From IMG/VR virus record IMGVR_UViG_3300021185_002518, positions 1 through 64,000 of that record: a stretch of DNA of 64,000 bases; one strand, written 5' to 3'. Origin of the DNA: a virus. The notes below the pieces were generated by a model. The model saw nothing but the letters and a program-made list of their open reading frames with translations, had not been told where the DNA came from and ran no database searches. The translations under genes were made by a program, and so were the position numbers. Below are positions 56,469 to 64,000 of the stretch, piece by piece. Positions within the stretch are counted from its first letter, which is position 1; every line of letters starts with the position of its first letter.

Positions 56469-56924
56469 ATGGCAACAACAGCAACAATAAGTATAGCTTC
56501 AGATATTTACCCAGCATTTGGAGGTATATCAAAGTCTATGACTTTAACCAAAGCAGGAACAACAAACGATATAGAAGAAACTACAGGTTTTTCAAGAAGA
56601 AAGTTTACAGCTACAACTGCAAAAGATTTAATAGTTATGGCAGATCTTCAAGTTGAAACAGGTGATAGTAAAGCGGCAAAGCTATTTGTTAAAAACATAG
56701 GAGATGGTAAAGGAAACGTTGATAAGTCAGTAGCAGTATCTATTGGTTTAGGTACAGTAGGTAGTGCTGGAACAACAGCTTCTTACCAAGAAATTTCTAA
56801 ATTATACGGTGGTGATTGGATGATGATACCTCTTACAGGTATCGATACAACTGGTGATGTTCAAGTAGTACCAGCAACTGACGATACTGTAGTTTTAGAA
56901 TATGTAATGTTCTTCGAGCAGTAA
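56469..56924 (+). CDS. Small virion-type protein, paralogue 3
   Basis: 151 aa; MATTATISIASDIYPAFGGI and EISKLYGGDWMMIPLTGID. More diverged than the first two, with an insertion near DGKGNVDKS. It ends YVMFFEQ, like YMLFED of paralogue 1. Function unknown. Confidence 0.6.
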   Translation: MATTATISIASDIYPAFGGISKSMTLTKAGTTNDIEETTGFSRRKFTATTAKDLIVMADLQVETGDSKAAKLFVKNIGDGKGNVDKSVAVSIGLGTVGSAGTTASYQEISKLYGGDWMMIPLTGIDTTGDVQVVPATDDTVVLEYVMFFEQ

Positions 56925-56925
56925 A

Positions 56926-57252
56926 ATGGCGTTTGTTCCTTATCATAATATAATTGGTAGCAACGGAGTAACTACAACGCTTATTGAGCAGGGTAGTAGG
57001 TCTGGTGGTATAAAATCTATTTTGATAACCAACGTTCACGCTTCTGCAGATGCAGCAGTAACTTTGTTTTTACAGAGCAACCCAACATCAGGGGAACCAC
57101 AAAGTTTTAATATACTTTCATCGGTAGCAATACCTGTGAATGTTTCTTTGTTATTAGACAACGAGTCTATGGTTTCTTTTAACAATAGCAAATACGGTTT
57201 ATATATTACGGTTAGCCCTAGTGATACAGTAGATGTTTTAATAAGCAAATAA
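56926..57252 (+). CDS. 108-aa beta-rich virion-type protein
   Basis: MAFVPYHNIIGSNGVTTTLI, then GGIKSILITNVHASADAAVT and a final YGLYITVSPSDTVDVLISK. The 'ITN-x-H-x-S-x-D' segment is typical of phage head- or fibre-associated jelly-roll proteins. It starts 1 nt after paralogue 3 and lacks the GDW motif. Function unknown. Confidence 0.55.
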   Translation: MAFVPYHNIIGSNGVTTTLIEQGSRSGGIKSILITNVHASADAAVTLFLQSNPTSGEPQSFNILSSVAIPVNVSLLLDNESMVSFNNSKYGLYITVSPSDTVDVLISK

Positions 57253-57253
57253 A

Positions 57254-57709
57254 ATGATAAGTAACCATATAAGTAGTAAAGAAGGAGTGTATAGCAGAAC
57301 TGCAACAAGGTTGAATATAGATAATACTCCTACAGATGAACATGAGAGAAACATGGTTTTAGTGGCAGAAGAAATATTTGAACCACTTAGAACCTATGTT
57401 GGTGGGCCAATAAAAATTAATAGTTTTTATAGATCACCTGAGCTCAATAAAGCTATAGGCGGAAGCTCTAAATCACAACACTGCAAAGGTCAAGCTATAG
57501 ACATAGATGATACATTTGGTAAAATGAGCAATGCTGAAATGTATGAGTTTATAAAAGAGAATTTAGACTTTGATCAAATGATATGGGAATTTGGAAATGA
57601 CAAAAATCCTGATTGGGTACATGTAAGTTATGTGTCACCTGAAAAAAATAGAAACAGATGTTTAAAGGCGTACAAAGAAAAAGGAAAGACTAACTATCAA
57701 ATAATATAA
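57254..57709 (+). CDS. Endolysin, peptidase M15-like
   Basis: 151 aa. Zinc ligands fit peptidase M15: SKSQHCKGQAID gives S-x-H76-x-x-G-x-A-x-D83, and WVHVSY gives H123; E112 in WEFG is the likely catalytic acid. INSFYRSPELN (55-65) is the family's SxyRs segment. It would cleave peptidoglycan cross-links (D-Ala-D-Ala or L-Ala-D-Glu type), as in phage lysis. No signal peptide, so it needs a holin; the two holin candidates are 40 kb away. Confidence 0.85.
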   Translation: MISNHISSKEGVYSRTATRLNIDNTPTDEHERNMVLVAEEIFEPLRTYVGGPIKINSFYRSPELNKAIGGSSKSQHCKGQAIDIDDTFGKMSNAEMYEFIKENLDFDQMIWEFGNDKNPDWVHVSYVSPEKNRNRCLKAYKEKGKTNYQII

Positions 57710-57712
57710 TAA

Positions 57713-57961
57713 ATGGCGAAATATATAGGGCAACCAACAACACCTGTAAATAATGTTTACACTACTGATGCAAATTTTATACACACGCAAGGTACGCCGG
57801 CCTCACAGTGGGTTATTAACCATAACTTGGCTAAAAAATGCTCTGTTACTGTAGTTGACTCTGCAAACGAGGTAGTTGTAGGGCAGATAACATATAATAG
57901 TGTAAATCAAGTTACACTAGACTTTGAGGGTTCTTTTTCAGGAAAAGCATTCTTTAATTAA
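57713..57961 (+). CDS. Fibre-accessory small protein
   Basis: 82 aa: a tip-like fold WVINHNLAKKCSVTVVDSAN ... QVTLDFEGSFSGKAFFN. The NHNL...V-x-V-V-D...F-x-G-K-A pattern is common at the C-termini of phage tail fibres; here it stands alone. The long fibre downstream ends in a related segment (AVNHALGTRDVVVQMYDASS). Role inferred as fibre tip or attachment cap. Confidence 0.6.
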   Translation: MAKYIGQPTTPVNNVYTTDANFIHTQGTPASQWVINHNLAKKCSVTVVDSANEVVVGQITYNSVNQVTLDFEGSFSGKAFFN

Positions 57962-57996
57962 AATAAAACAAAAAAATAACATAAAACAAAAATAAA

Positions 57997-60471
57997 ATGG
58001 CAGATGTAAAATTTCTAGCTAATATTGATCTGAATGACAATCAGCTCTTAAATATGAAGCTACAGCACTTAAGTTCTGATCCTACTGGTGTTGAAGGACA
58101 ATTATTTTATCATAGCGGTAGTAACGTGGTGAAATTCTATGACGGGTCAAACTGGATTTCTCTTTCGTCAGCTACTGGTGATATATCAGGAGTAACAGCT
58201 GGTGATGGTTTAACTGGTGGTGGTAGTTCAGGTGGTGTAACACTAAATGTTGTTGGTGGTACTGGTATAACTGCCAATGCTAATGACATCGCAATTGATT
58301 CAACTGTTGTAACAAAAACAGGAACTCAAACGTTAACTAACAAAACTATTGCGGCATCACAGGTAACTGAAATATCTAATTTAACTGCTGGAGAAGGTGC
58401 ACAGCTTGAAAACATCGGTAGTACAACTATATCAGCAGCGCAATGGGGTTATCTCGGCGCAGCAACAGGCGCTATAACTAACACTGACACTAACACTGTT
58501 GATATGGGTGATGGATTTGTTATAGAGGATGGTGATGGTACGGAAGTAATAATTACTGAAAACAAAGAAGTTAAATTTGTTGAAGGTGGAGGTATTGATA
58601 TTAATTGGACAGACGTAGACAGTGGAGCTGATGGTGATCCTTACGATTTAACATTTACAGTTCAAACTCTTAATCAAGACACAACTGGTTCAGCCGCAAC
58701 GTTAACAACCGCTAGAACAATTGGTGGTGTGTCTTTCAACGGTAGTGCCAACATTAACTTGCCAGGTGTAAATACTGCTGGTAATCAAAACACTAGTGGA
58801 TCCGCGGCTACGCTTACAACAGCTAGAAATATTGGAGGTGTATCATTTGACGGTAGCGCAAACATAGATTTACCCGGCGTTAACAGTGCTGGTAACCAAG
58901 CAACTTCTGGAAATGCTGCAACAGCTACAAAAATAGCAAGTATAACGAACAGTAACATTGTACAGTTAACAGCTTCACAAACGTTAACTAACAAAACAAT
59001 AGCTGCTTCTCAAGTTACAGAGATTTCTAATATTACAGCGGCTGAAGGTGCTCAATTAGAAAACATTGGTTCAACTACAATATCTGCTACACAATGGGGA
59101 TATTTAGGAGCTGCTTCTGGGGCTATTACAAACACTGATGTATCTGTAAGTGCTGCAAACTTAAAAACAACTTTAGGTGGTGTATTTGGTAGTAGTGCTC
59201 TTGCTATTGGTACTTCTGCTGAAACCGTAACTGTTAAAGGTGATTTTGTTGTTGATGGTAGTATAACATTAAAAGGTGATACTGTTTTAGAATCGACTAC
59301 AAATACAGCCATAAAAGATAAGATCTTACTATTAAACCAAGGTGCTTCTGGTGCAAACACTAATGACTTAGCTGTATTATGGTCAAGAGGTTCTGGAACA
59401 ACAAATGGTGAAGCTAATGTAGCTTTAAAATGGGACGAAGGCGACTTAGAGTTTCATTTAATATGTACTACTGCAACTGGTGCTGAGGCAAATGGAGCTA
59501 TCGATCCTGCTGGAAGTGGAGAAGATAGTGCTGGAGCTGAAGGTTTCCAAAGTATAAGAGTAGCTAAGGTTACTGCAACTGGTTTAGGAATGGACGGTAA
59601 TACTATTAGTGGTATTGATGACTCAGGTGAGTTTACTGATAACGATGCTCACCTTATGACATCTGCTGCGATTAATGATAGATTTGCTCAGATCAACGCT
59701 AATACAACAGGTTCATCTGGCTCATGTACTGGTCTTGCTGCAACAGCAACTGCATTAGCGACAGCAAGAACAATTGGTGGTGTAAGTTTCGATGGTACTG
59801 CAAATATAAATTTACCTGGTGTAAACTCTGCTGGTAACCAGAACACATCGGGCTCTGCTGCTACTTTAACTACTGCGCGCACAATAGGTGGCGTTAGTTT
59901 TAATGGTAGTGCTAATATTAATCTACCTGGTGTTAATAGCGCAGGTAATCAAAATACCTCTGGATCTGCAGCTACATTAACTACAGCAAGAACTATAAAT
60001 GGAGTATCGTTTAATGGTAGTGCAAATATTACAGTAACAGCCGCTGCTGGTACTCTAAGTGGTGCTACATTAAAATCTAGTGTAACAGCCTCTTCATTAA
60101 CTTCAGTTGGCACACTTACTGGTGGTAATGCAACAGCGATTGTAAGTGCTGCATCTACAAGTGCTGCTGGTAAAGTTGAACTTGCTACAACTGCTGAAGC
60201 TTTAGCTGGTACTGACACAGCAAGAGCTGTAACTGCCGCAGGTTTAGCTGCAAGAAGTTATAAAGCTACAATTGGTAATGGATCTGCTACTTCAATAGCT
60301 GTAAACCACGCTTTAGGAACGAGAGATGTTGTTGTACAAATGTATGATGCAAGTTCTTATGAAACCGTGTATGCACAAGTTGTAAGAACAGATACTGCAA
60401 ATGTTACAGTAGACTTTAATACTGCTCCTGCGAGTAACGACATTATAGTTTTAGTAACTAAAATAGATTAA
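57997..60471 (+). CDS. Tail fibre with internal repeats
   Basis: 824 aa. N-terminal NIDLNDNQLLNMKLQHLSSD resembles fibre attachment domains. Repeated units occur: a QTLTNKTIAASQVTEISN plus TISAAQWGYLGAA block twice, and GSAATLTTAR-x-IGGVSFNGSAN-x-x-LPGVN-x-AGNQ five or six times. The end is IAVNHALGTRDVVVQMYDAS then NDIIVLVTKID, a common fibre tip. Probable receptor-binding fibre; the repeats would form a triple-beta shaft. Confidence 0.8.
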   Translation: MADVKFLANIDLNDNQLLNMKLQHLSSDPTGVEGQLFYHSGSNVVKFYDGSNWISLSSATGDISGVTAGDGLTGGGSSGGVTLNVVGGTGITANANDIAIDSTVVTKTGTQTLTNKTIAASQVTEISNLTAGEGAQLENIGSTTISAAQWGYLGAATGAITNTDTNTVDMGDGFVIEDGDGTEVIITENKEVKFVEGGGIDINWTDVDSGADGDPYDLTFTVQTLNQDTTGSAATLTTARTIGGVSFNGSANINLPGVNTAGNQNTSGSAATLTTARNIGGVSFDGSANIDLPGVNSAGNQATSGNAATATKIASITNSNIVQLTASQTLTNKTIAASQVTEISNITAAEGAQLENIGSTTISATQWGYLGAASGAITNTDVSVSAANLKTTLGGVFGSSALAIGTSAETVTVKGDFVVDGSITLKGDTVLESTTNTAIKDKILLLNQGASGANTNDLAVLWSRGSGTTNGEANVALKWDEGDLEFHLICTTATGAEANGAIDPAGSGEDSAGAEGFQSIRVAKVTATGLGMDGNTISGIDDSGEFTDNDAHLMTSAAINDRFAQINANTTGSSGSCTGLAATATALATARTIGGVSFDGTANINLPGVNSAGNQNTSGSAATLTTARTIGGVSFNGSANINLPGVNSAGNQNTSGSAATLTTARTINGVSFNGSANITVTAAAGTLSGATLKSSVTASSLTSVGTLTGGNATAIVSAASTSAAGKVELATTAEALAGTDTARAVTAAGLAARSYKATIGNGSATSIAVNHALGTRDVVVQMYDASSYETVYAQVVRTDTANVTVDFNTAPASNDIIVLVTKID
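58318..60030 (+). repeat. Internal fibre repeats
   Basis: Block 1 (58318-58480) recurs at 58975-59110. Block 2 units (GSAATLTTAR...GVNxAGNQ) occur at about 58690-58900 (two) and 59730-60030 (three to four). Protein similarity is much higher than DNA similarity because codons differ between copies, which would limit recombination between them. Confidence 0.7.
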
Positions 60472-60496
60472 GTTTAACTAATTAAAATTAAATTAA

Positions 60497-61606
60497 ATGC
60501 CGGTAAAATTTTTACATGATGTAGAGTCGTCTGGCGAGGTACAAGGTACTTCGCTGGACATAAACGGTAACGCTGATATAAGTGGTAACTTAACAGGTTG
60601 TGCCTACCAAGGTGATGTTATTGCATCAGCTTATTTAGACTCAGATACAATGCACTTAAGTGTTAGTCAAAATATAACTGGGCACAAAGAGTTTCAAGAT
60701 AGTATACAATGTAGGTTTGGAAACGATCAAGATCTTAAAATACAGCATACTGGTTCTCATGGTTATATAGATAATGAAACTGGTAATTTTTATATAAGAG
60801 CAGAGGCTAATGACTCTCACATATACATTCAAGCTGATAACGGTAGTGGTGCAAACGCTACTTATATAGATGTAGATGGTGCTTCTGAAAAAGTAACATT
60901 TAGCAAGGCAATACACATGCCAGATTATATATACCACGTTGGTGATACAAATACTTATTTTGGCTTTAGTGGTGCAGATACTTATAAAGTTTTTACTGGT
61001 GGAGCTGAAAGGTTAAAAGTAGATAGTTCTGGTTTAACTACTGGACAAAACATAACAGCTTCAAATATAATTATAGACGATGATGGCCAAATAGGTTCTG
61101 CATCTGACCCTGGCGCTATGGAAATTGCTGATGATGGAACTGTAAGTTTTAATGGTGGTATTTCAGTAAGCGGTAGTATCAAGTCTACAATAAAAACAAG
61201 AGTAGGTGCTATAAGTAGTGGTAACGATGCTGACTACAAAATGGGTGATGTAGCTTTTTTTGGCAGTACAACATCTATGGACGCTGGTAAAATATATTAT
61301 TACAACTCAAGTGGTAATTGGGCTTTAATTGATGCTGACGCCGCTTCTACATCTACAGGTATGATTGGTGTTGCTTTAGGTTCAGCTTCAAATACTAATG
61401 GTGTTTTGTTAAGAGGTTTTGTTACTTTAGATCATGACCCAGGAAGTGTAGGTAACACGTTGTTTTTATCAACAACAGCTGGTACCGCAACTGCAACAGC
61501 ACCTTCAGGTAGTGGTGATATAGTTAGAGTTATAGGTTATTGTTTACATGCTAGTAATGGTGCAATATATTTTAATCCAGACGGAGCATTTGTTGAGGTT
61601 GCATAA
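60497..61606 (+). CDS. Second tail fibre/baseplate-type fibre protein
   Basis: 369 aa. MPVKFLHDVESSGEVQGTSL starts a typical fibre: strands DINGNADISGNLTG, the RFGNDQDLKIQHTGSHGYI block found in marine phage fibres, and a C-terminal knob (GMIGVALGSASNTNGVLLRG, IVRVIGYCLHASNGAIYFNP). It would attach to a receptor or bridge other fibres. Stop overlaps the methyltransferase ATG (TAATG). Confidence 0.75.
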   Translation: MPVKFLHDVESSGEVQGTSLDINGNADISGNLTGCAYQGDVIASAYLDSDTMHLSVSQNITGHKEFQDSIQCRFGNDQDLKIQHTGSHGYIDNETGNFYIRAEANDSHIYIQADNGSGANATYIDVDGASEKVTFSKAIHMPDYIYHVGDTNTYFGFSGADTYKVFTGGAERLKVDSSGLTTGQNITASNIIIDDDGQIGSASDPGAMEIADDGTVSFNGGISVSGSIKSTIKTRVGAISSGNDADYKMGDVAFFGSTTSMDAGKIYYYNSSGNWALIDADAASTSTGMIGVALGSASNTNGVLLRGFVTLDHDPGSVGNTLFLSTTAGTATATAPSGSGDIVRVIGYCLHASNGAIYFNPDGAFVEVA

Positions 61607-62187
61607 TGAGCTATATAGACGAAACATTAATATTTGAATCTGATAAGATTTATTATAAGGCTGCAAATGACAGCATCGACATGGAAGTAATGATGGACTG
61701 GGAAGATGCTATTATGAAAAAATCTGCTGATTACGTTTGCAAAAATGGTGGTGATATATTAGAGATAGGATTTGGTATGGGTATAGCAGCAAACTACATT
61801 CAAGCTAACTCTATAAATTCTCACACTATAGTTGAAAATCACCCGCAGATAATAGAAAAAGCAAAAGCTTGGGCTAGTGATAAACCTAATGTAACTATTA
61901 TAGAAAGCGACTGGAATACAGTTAAAGACAAAAGAAGAAAAATTTGTTTAGCTACTTATGATGGTATATTCTATGATACTTTTGCTGACGACAATATGGA
62001 TAAGTTTAAAAGCTCTTTAGCTAATTTAGCTAACACAGGTTGTAAGGTTACGTGGTGGAACAGTGTTAATAGCGAAAACAATTACTACAATATTGACGGT
62101 GTTACTTATGAAGCTATTACGGTAAACCCTCCTAGCAATTGCTACTTTAATCACACTACTTATTACTTACCTAAAAAAGAATTTTAA
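61606..62187 (+). CDS. SAM-dependent methyltransferase, GAMT/RMT2-like
   Basis: 193 aa. Motif I is DILEIGFGMGIAANYIQ (50-66), followed by HTIVENHPQIIEKAKAWA (73-90) where E77 should hold the SAM ribose; IFYDTFADDN (about 125-134) is the post-motif acidic loop. E-x-G-F-G-M-G-I and HTI-x-E-x-H are diagnostic for guanidinoacetate/arginine N-methyltransferase (RMT2) relatives. It is translationally coupled to fibre genes, so it may modify a fibre or small host metabolite. Target unknown. Confidence 0.72.
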   Translation: MSYIDETLIFESDKIYYKAANDSIDMEVMMDWEDAIMKKSADYVCKNGGDILEIGFGMGIAANYIQANSINSHTIVENHPQIIEKAKAWASDKPNVTIIESDWNTVKDKRRKICLATYDGIFYDTFADDNMDKFKSSLANLANTGCKVTWWNSVNSENNYYNIDGVTYEAITVNPPSNCYFNHTTYYLPKKEF

Positions 62188-62868
62188 ATGGGTACACTAG
62201 CATCAAATAGAAAAGGTTTTATAGTAGGAGCAAGCTCTGGTAGTTATTCAGCTGCACTTAATGCTACTACTGGTACAGCTTATGATAGCTCAACTAATAC
62301 TCAAAGCGCAATACAATATTATAAATCAACAGGAAGAGGTGGGGGAACATATAGATTTATAAGAACTTTTATACATTTTAATACTTCTGGTATATCAGGT
62401 GGTTCTAGTTTTCAACTTCAACTAACTTCTGCTGGTGCAAACGGTGGGAACAATTCTAATACAAGAGCAATAAAACATACAGCTGGTAGTAGCAATGGTG
62501 GTGAGCTTGCAAATGCTGACTTTAACAACATAGATCGTAGCACAGCATACTCTTCTGACACGAGTTTTTCTACTAGTGGTACTGTAACTTTTACTTTAAA
62601 CGCTGCAGCTGCTACTCAGATTATAAACAACAATGATTTCAATGTAGCGTTACTTTTGGCTCATGATGCTGGAGAAGAAGAAGAAGATTTATTAGAAGAA
62701 AGTGGTGATGTAACCAACCAAATTAATTTTGCTAGCGCTGTAAACTTAACATACACAGATCCTGCTAGTGGATATACTCATAAAGTAAATAGTGTTGCTG
62801 CTGCTAGTGTTGGTAAGGTAAATACAGTTGCAGCGGCAAGTATAGGAAAAATAAACACAGTAGATTAA
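62188..62868 (+). CDS. Fibre/adhesin protein with VAAASxGKVN tail repeats
   Basis: 226 aa. A jelly-roll-like domain (about 50-190, RFIRTFIHFNTSGISGGSSF; FNVALLLAHDA, DNRLRE-like) is followed by YTHKVNSVAAASVGKVN and a second unit TVAAASIGKINTVD. V-N-x-V-A-x-A-x-I-G-K-V-N repeats end many marine phage fibres. Starts directly after the methyltransferase stop. Likely a receptor-binding or fibre-tip protein. Confidence 0.7.
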   Translation: MGTLASNRKGFIVGASSGSYSAALNATTGTAYDSSTNTQSAIQYYKSTGRGGGTYRFIRTFIHFNTSGISGGSSFQLQLTSAGANGGNNSNTRAIKHTAGSSNGGELANADFNNIDRSTAYSSDTSFSTSGTVTFTLNAAAATQIINNNDFNVALLLAHDAGEEEEDLLEESGDVTNQINFASAVNLTYTDPASGYTHKVNSVAAASVGKVNTVAAASIGKINTVD

Positions 62869-62889
62869 TTAACAATTTCTTAATGTTGT

Positions 62890-63006
62890 ATGTATAAACT
62901 ATACGATTTATTTAGTGATAGTAGCACTATGGAAACAAAACAAATAGATCTTAGTTGGCTAGTATACCTAGTTATTATGATCACTATCTTTACGGTAGCA
63001 ATATAA
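62890..63006 (+). CDS. 38-aa single-pass membrane peptide
   Basis: MYKLYDLFSDSSTMETKQID then a helix LSWLVYLVIMITIFTVAI. An inner start at the second Met is possible. It is the last rightward gene, followed 2 nt later by the bidirectional terminator. Unknown; maybe a lysis or exclusion peptide. Confidence 0.45.
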   Translation: MYKLYDLFSDSSTMETKQIDLSWLVYLVIMITIFTVAI

Positions 63007-63008
63007 AA

Positions 63009-63036
63009 AAAGGGGACAACTTTCGTTATCCCCTTT
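63009..63036. terminator. Bidirectional terminator between convergent genes
   Basis: AAAGGGGACAAC-TTTC-GTTATCCCCTTT forms a 12-position stem with one mismatch. It is followed by TTTATTATTTT on the plus strand; on the minus strand it runs into seven T. It separates rightward and leftward genes. Confidence 0.85.
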
Positions 63037-63055
63037 ATTATTTTCTAACAGTTAG

Positions 63056-63250
63056 TTAAAACTCAGAATTTTTCTGATTTTGTACTTCAACTCTTAGTTC
63101 TTGTGCCAAGCCTTTAATTGCTTGCATTGCTTTTCTGACTCTCGTGCCTGCAGAGTTATTACCCTCTACAAACTTAGTCATATCTGACTGAGTGTCATTT
63201 ACTAGATCTTGTAATTGATCATATATTCCTGCACATTTATTAAAACTCAT
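63056..63250 (-). CDS. Histone H1-like protein (Bacteroidetes Hc1 type)
   Basis: 64 aa. The core TKFVEGNNSAGTRVRKAMQA then IKGLAQELRVEVQNQKN (25-61) follows the Bacteroidetes Hc1/histone-like family (K-F-x-x-x-G-N-x-x-A-G-T-R-x-R-K-x-x-Q-x-x-K-x-L-A-Q-E-x-R). Cellular homologues bind DNA. A phage copy may condense phage DNA or compete on host nucleoid. Lies alone at the left edge of a minus-strand set. Confidence 0.75.
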   Translation of the reverse strand: MSFNKCAGIYDQLQDLVNDTQSDMTKFVEGNNSAGTRVRKAMQAIKGLAQELRVEVQNQKNSEF

Positions 63251-63279
63251 AATTTAATTTAATTTAATTGATTTATAAT

Positions 63280-63522
63280 TTATTTTCCTTTAACACAAAC
63301 ATCACACAGAAAGAAGTACATAATAAATATCAATGATAAAAGACCAACAAAACCGTTAGCTCCTAATTGATTTACCATGTCCATAAAGTTTGCTATGATA
63401 TTCATACCAAACACTGATGTTCCCGTTAATAATGTCCATAGAATTGTCACTGGTACGATAGCCATCATAACCGCAACTAATCCCGAAAAAAATCCTGTTA
63501 AATACTTTATTACTTTATCCAT
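63280..63522 (-). CDS. 80-aa two-helix membrane protein
   Basis: MDKVIKYLTGFFSGLVAVMM and MAIVPVTILWTLLTGTSVFG form one hydrophobic half; NGFVGLLSLIFIMYFFLCDV forms the second helix; ends CVKGK. Perhaps a holin or an exclusion protein, paired with the outer-membrane protein upstream. No family recognised. Confidence 0.6.
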   Translation of the reverse strand: MDKVIKYLTGFFSGLVAVMMAIVPVTILWTLLTGTSVFGMNIIANFMDMVNQLGANGFVGLLSLIFIMYFFLCDVCVKGK

Positions 63523-63547
63523 AATTGTTTATTGTTTTAAGTTAATA

Positions 63548-63961
63548 CTAAAATTTAAGGCCAACACCTAACATTAAGTTAGTTGTCTTTTCGCTTGTGT
63601 TATATACAACTTTTGGGTCAATGTATATTCCTCTGTGGAACGTAAACATTTTACCAACACCAATAGTTAGTCTATCAGTATCTAAGTTAGGAGCAGATAC
63701 ATATCCAAATAATCCGTTGTAGAAATATCTAACATGTGCATCTAGTACCATTTCTGCAGACGAGTCTGCTTGAGATACGTTACATCCAACCATAAACTTA
63801 TCAGCTATTGCATAGCCTACAGTTGGAGCTATAGACCACTCAGTCCAAGCGGTATTAGCGATGTCACCAGTACCTATGTACCAGTCACCTTTTGCATTTT
63901 GTGCGTTAACAGCAACAGTACATAGTACAGCTAAAGTTAAACTCATTAACATTTTTTTCAT
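63548..63961 (-). CDS. Small outer-membrane beta-barrel protein
   Basis: 137 aa. Signal peptide MKKMLMSLTLAVLCTVAVNA, then about six to eight amphipathic strands (WSIAPTVGYAIADKFMVGCN, LDAHVRYFYNGLFGYVSAP) ending TTNLMLGVGLKF with terminal Phe, which is the BAM signal. Related in style to bacterial porin-like proteins. In a phage genome it may alter the host surface to prevent reinfection. First gene of the minus set; leader has no Shine-Dalgarno. Confidence 0.72.
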   Translation of the reverse strand: MKKMLMSLTLAVLCTVAVNAQNAKGDWYIGTGDIANTAWTEWSIAPTVGYAIADKFMVGCNVSQADSSAEMVLDAHVRYFYNGLFGYVSAPNLDTDRLTIGVGKMFTFHRGIYIDPKVVYNTSEKTTNLMLGVGLKF

Positions 63962-64000
63962 AATAATTGTTTTAATTAAAGGCCTGTTATTTCACAAGAT

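Noticed and set aside
1-64000. CRISPR array, insertion sequence, integrase or attachment site
   Set aside because: No regularly spaced repeats with unique spacers, no transposase or integrase motifs; the T-arm at 7056-7072 could be an attP-like tRNA fragment but nothing else supports integration.

Overview
The window looks like most of the genome of a lytic, short-tailed (podovirus-like) phage of a marine flavobacterium. Support for a Bacteroidetes host: genes start after A/T-rich leaders with almost no Shine-Dalgarno sequences; one secreted protein ends in a type IX secretion (T9SS)-like tail; one gene encodes a Bacteroidetes Hc1-like histone. Support for a podovirus: there is a terminase, portal, scaffold and capsid set and three probable internal virion proteins, but no sheath, tail tube or tape-measure gene. 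No integrase, DNA polymerase or primase was recognised; replication genes probably lie to the left of the window.

Left arm (1-10,754, all minus strand): an early/middle gene bank. It holds a recombination set (PD-(D/E)XK exonuclease and ERF single-strand annealing protein), a phage sigma factor, an ATP-dependent DNA ligase and about 25 small, mostly unknown proteins. Many of these are under 60 codons and coupled by TAATG, ATGA or TAATATG junctions. Seven near-identical bipartite elements (TACAAACTAAATAC, exactly 10 nt, RGATAATATAT on the minus strand) mark this arm and look like phage promoters. Between 6,594 and 7,323 lies about 730 nt without genes, unusually structured and GC-richer than its surroundings; it contains a perfect tRNA T-arm and a separate stem-closed RNA ending in a U-tract. 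A second T-arm/acceptor-like minihelix lies at 10,093-10,132.

Divergent switch (10,755-11,036): a gene-free region with a GC-rich island and a hairpin, separating leftward from rightward transcription.

Right arm (11,037-63,006, plus strand): first come small basic proteins sharing SPxK/FKMK motifs, a class A/PAP2-type phosphatase, GroEL and GroES, two holin-like proteins, a small metallopeptidase-like protein and a LamG-like protein. The packaging and head set follows (TerL, portal, scaffold, major capsid protein), ending in a strong terminator. Next are connector and tail genes, a 2755-aa tail protein, and three probable internal virion proteins ending in a 2961-aa protein with HExxH and HAD-like motifs; the order resembles T7 genes 11-16. 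After these come a lipoprotein barrel, a spanin-like protein, a membrane-anchored thioredoxin fold, a secreted repeat protein with a T9SS-like tail, small paralogous virion proteins, an M15 endolysin, tail fibres and a methyltransferase.

Right end (63,056-63,961, minus strand): beyond a bidirectional terminator sit an Hc1 histone-like protein, a two-helix membrane protein and an outer-membrane barrel protein. The apparent logic is early leftward takeover (sigma factor, small host-directed proteins, structured RNAs), then rightward assembly and lysis, with a phage chaperonin serving very large virion proteins.
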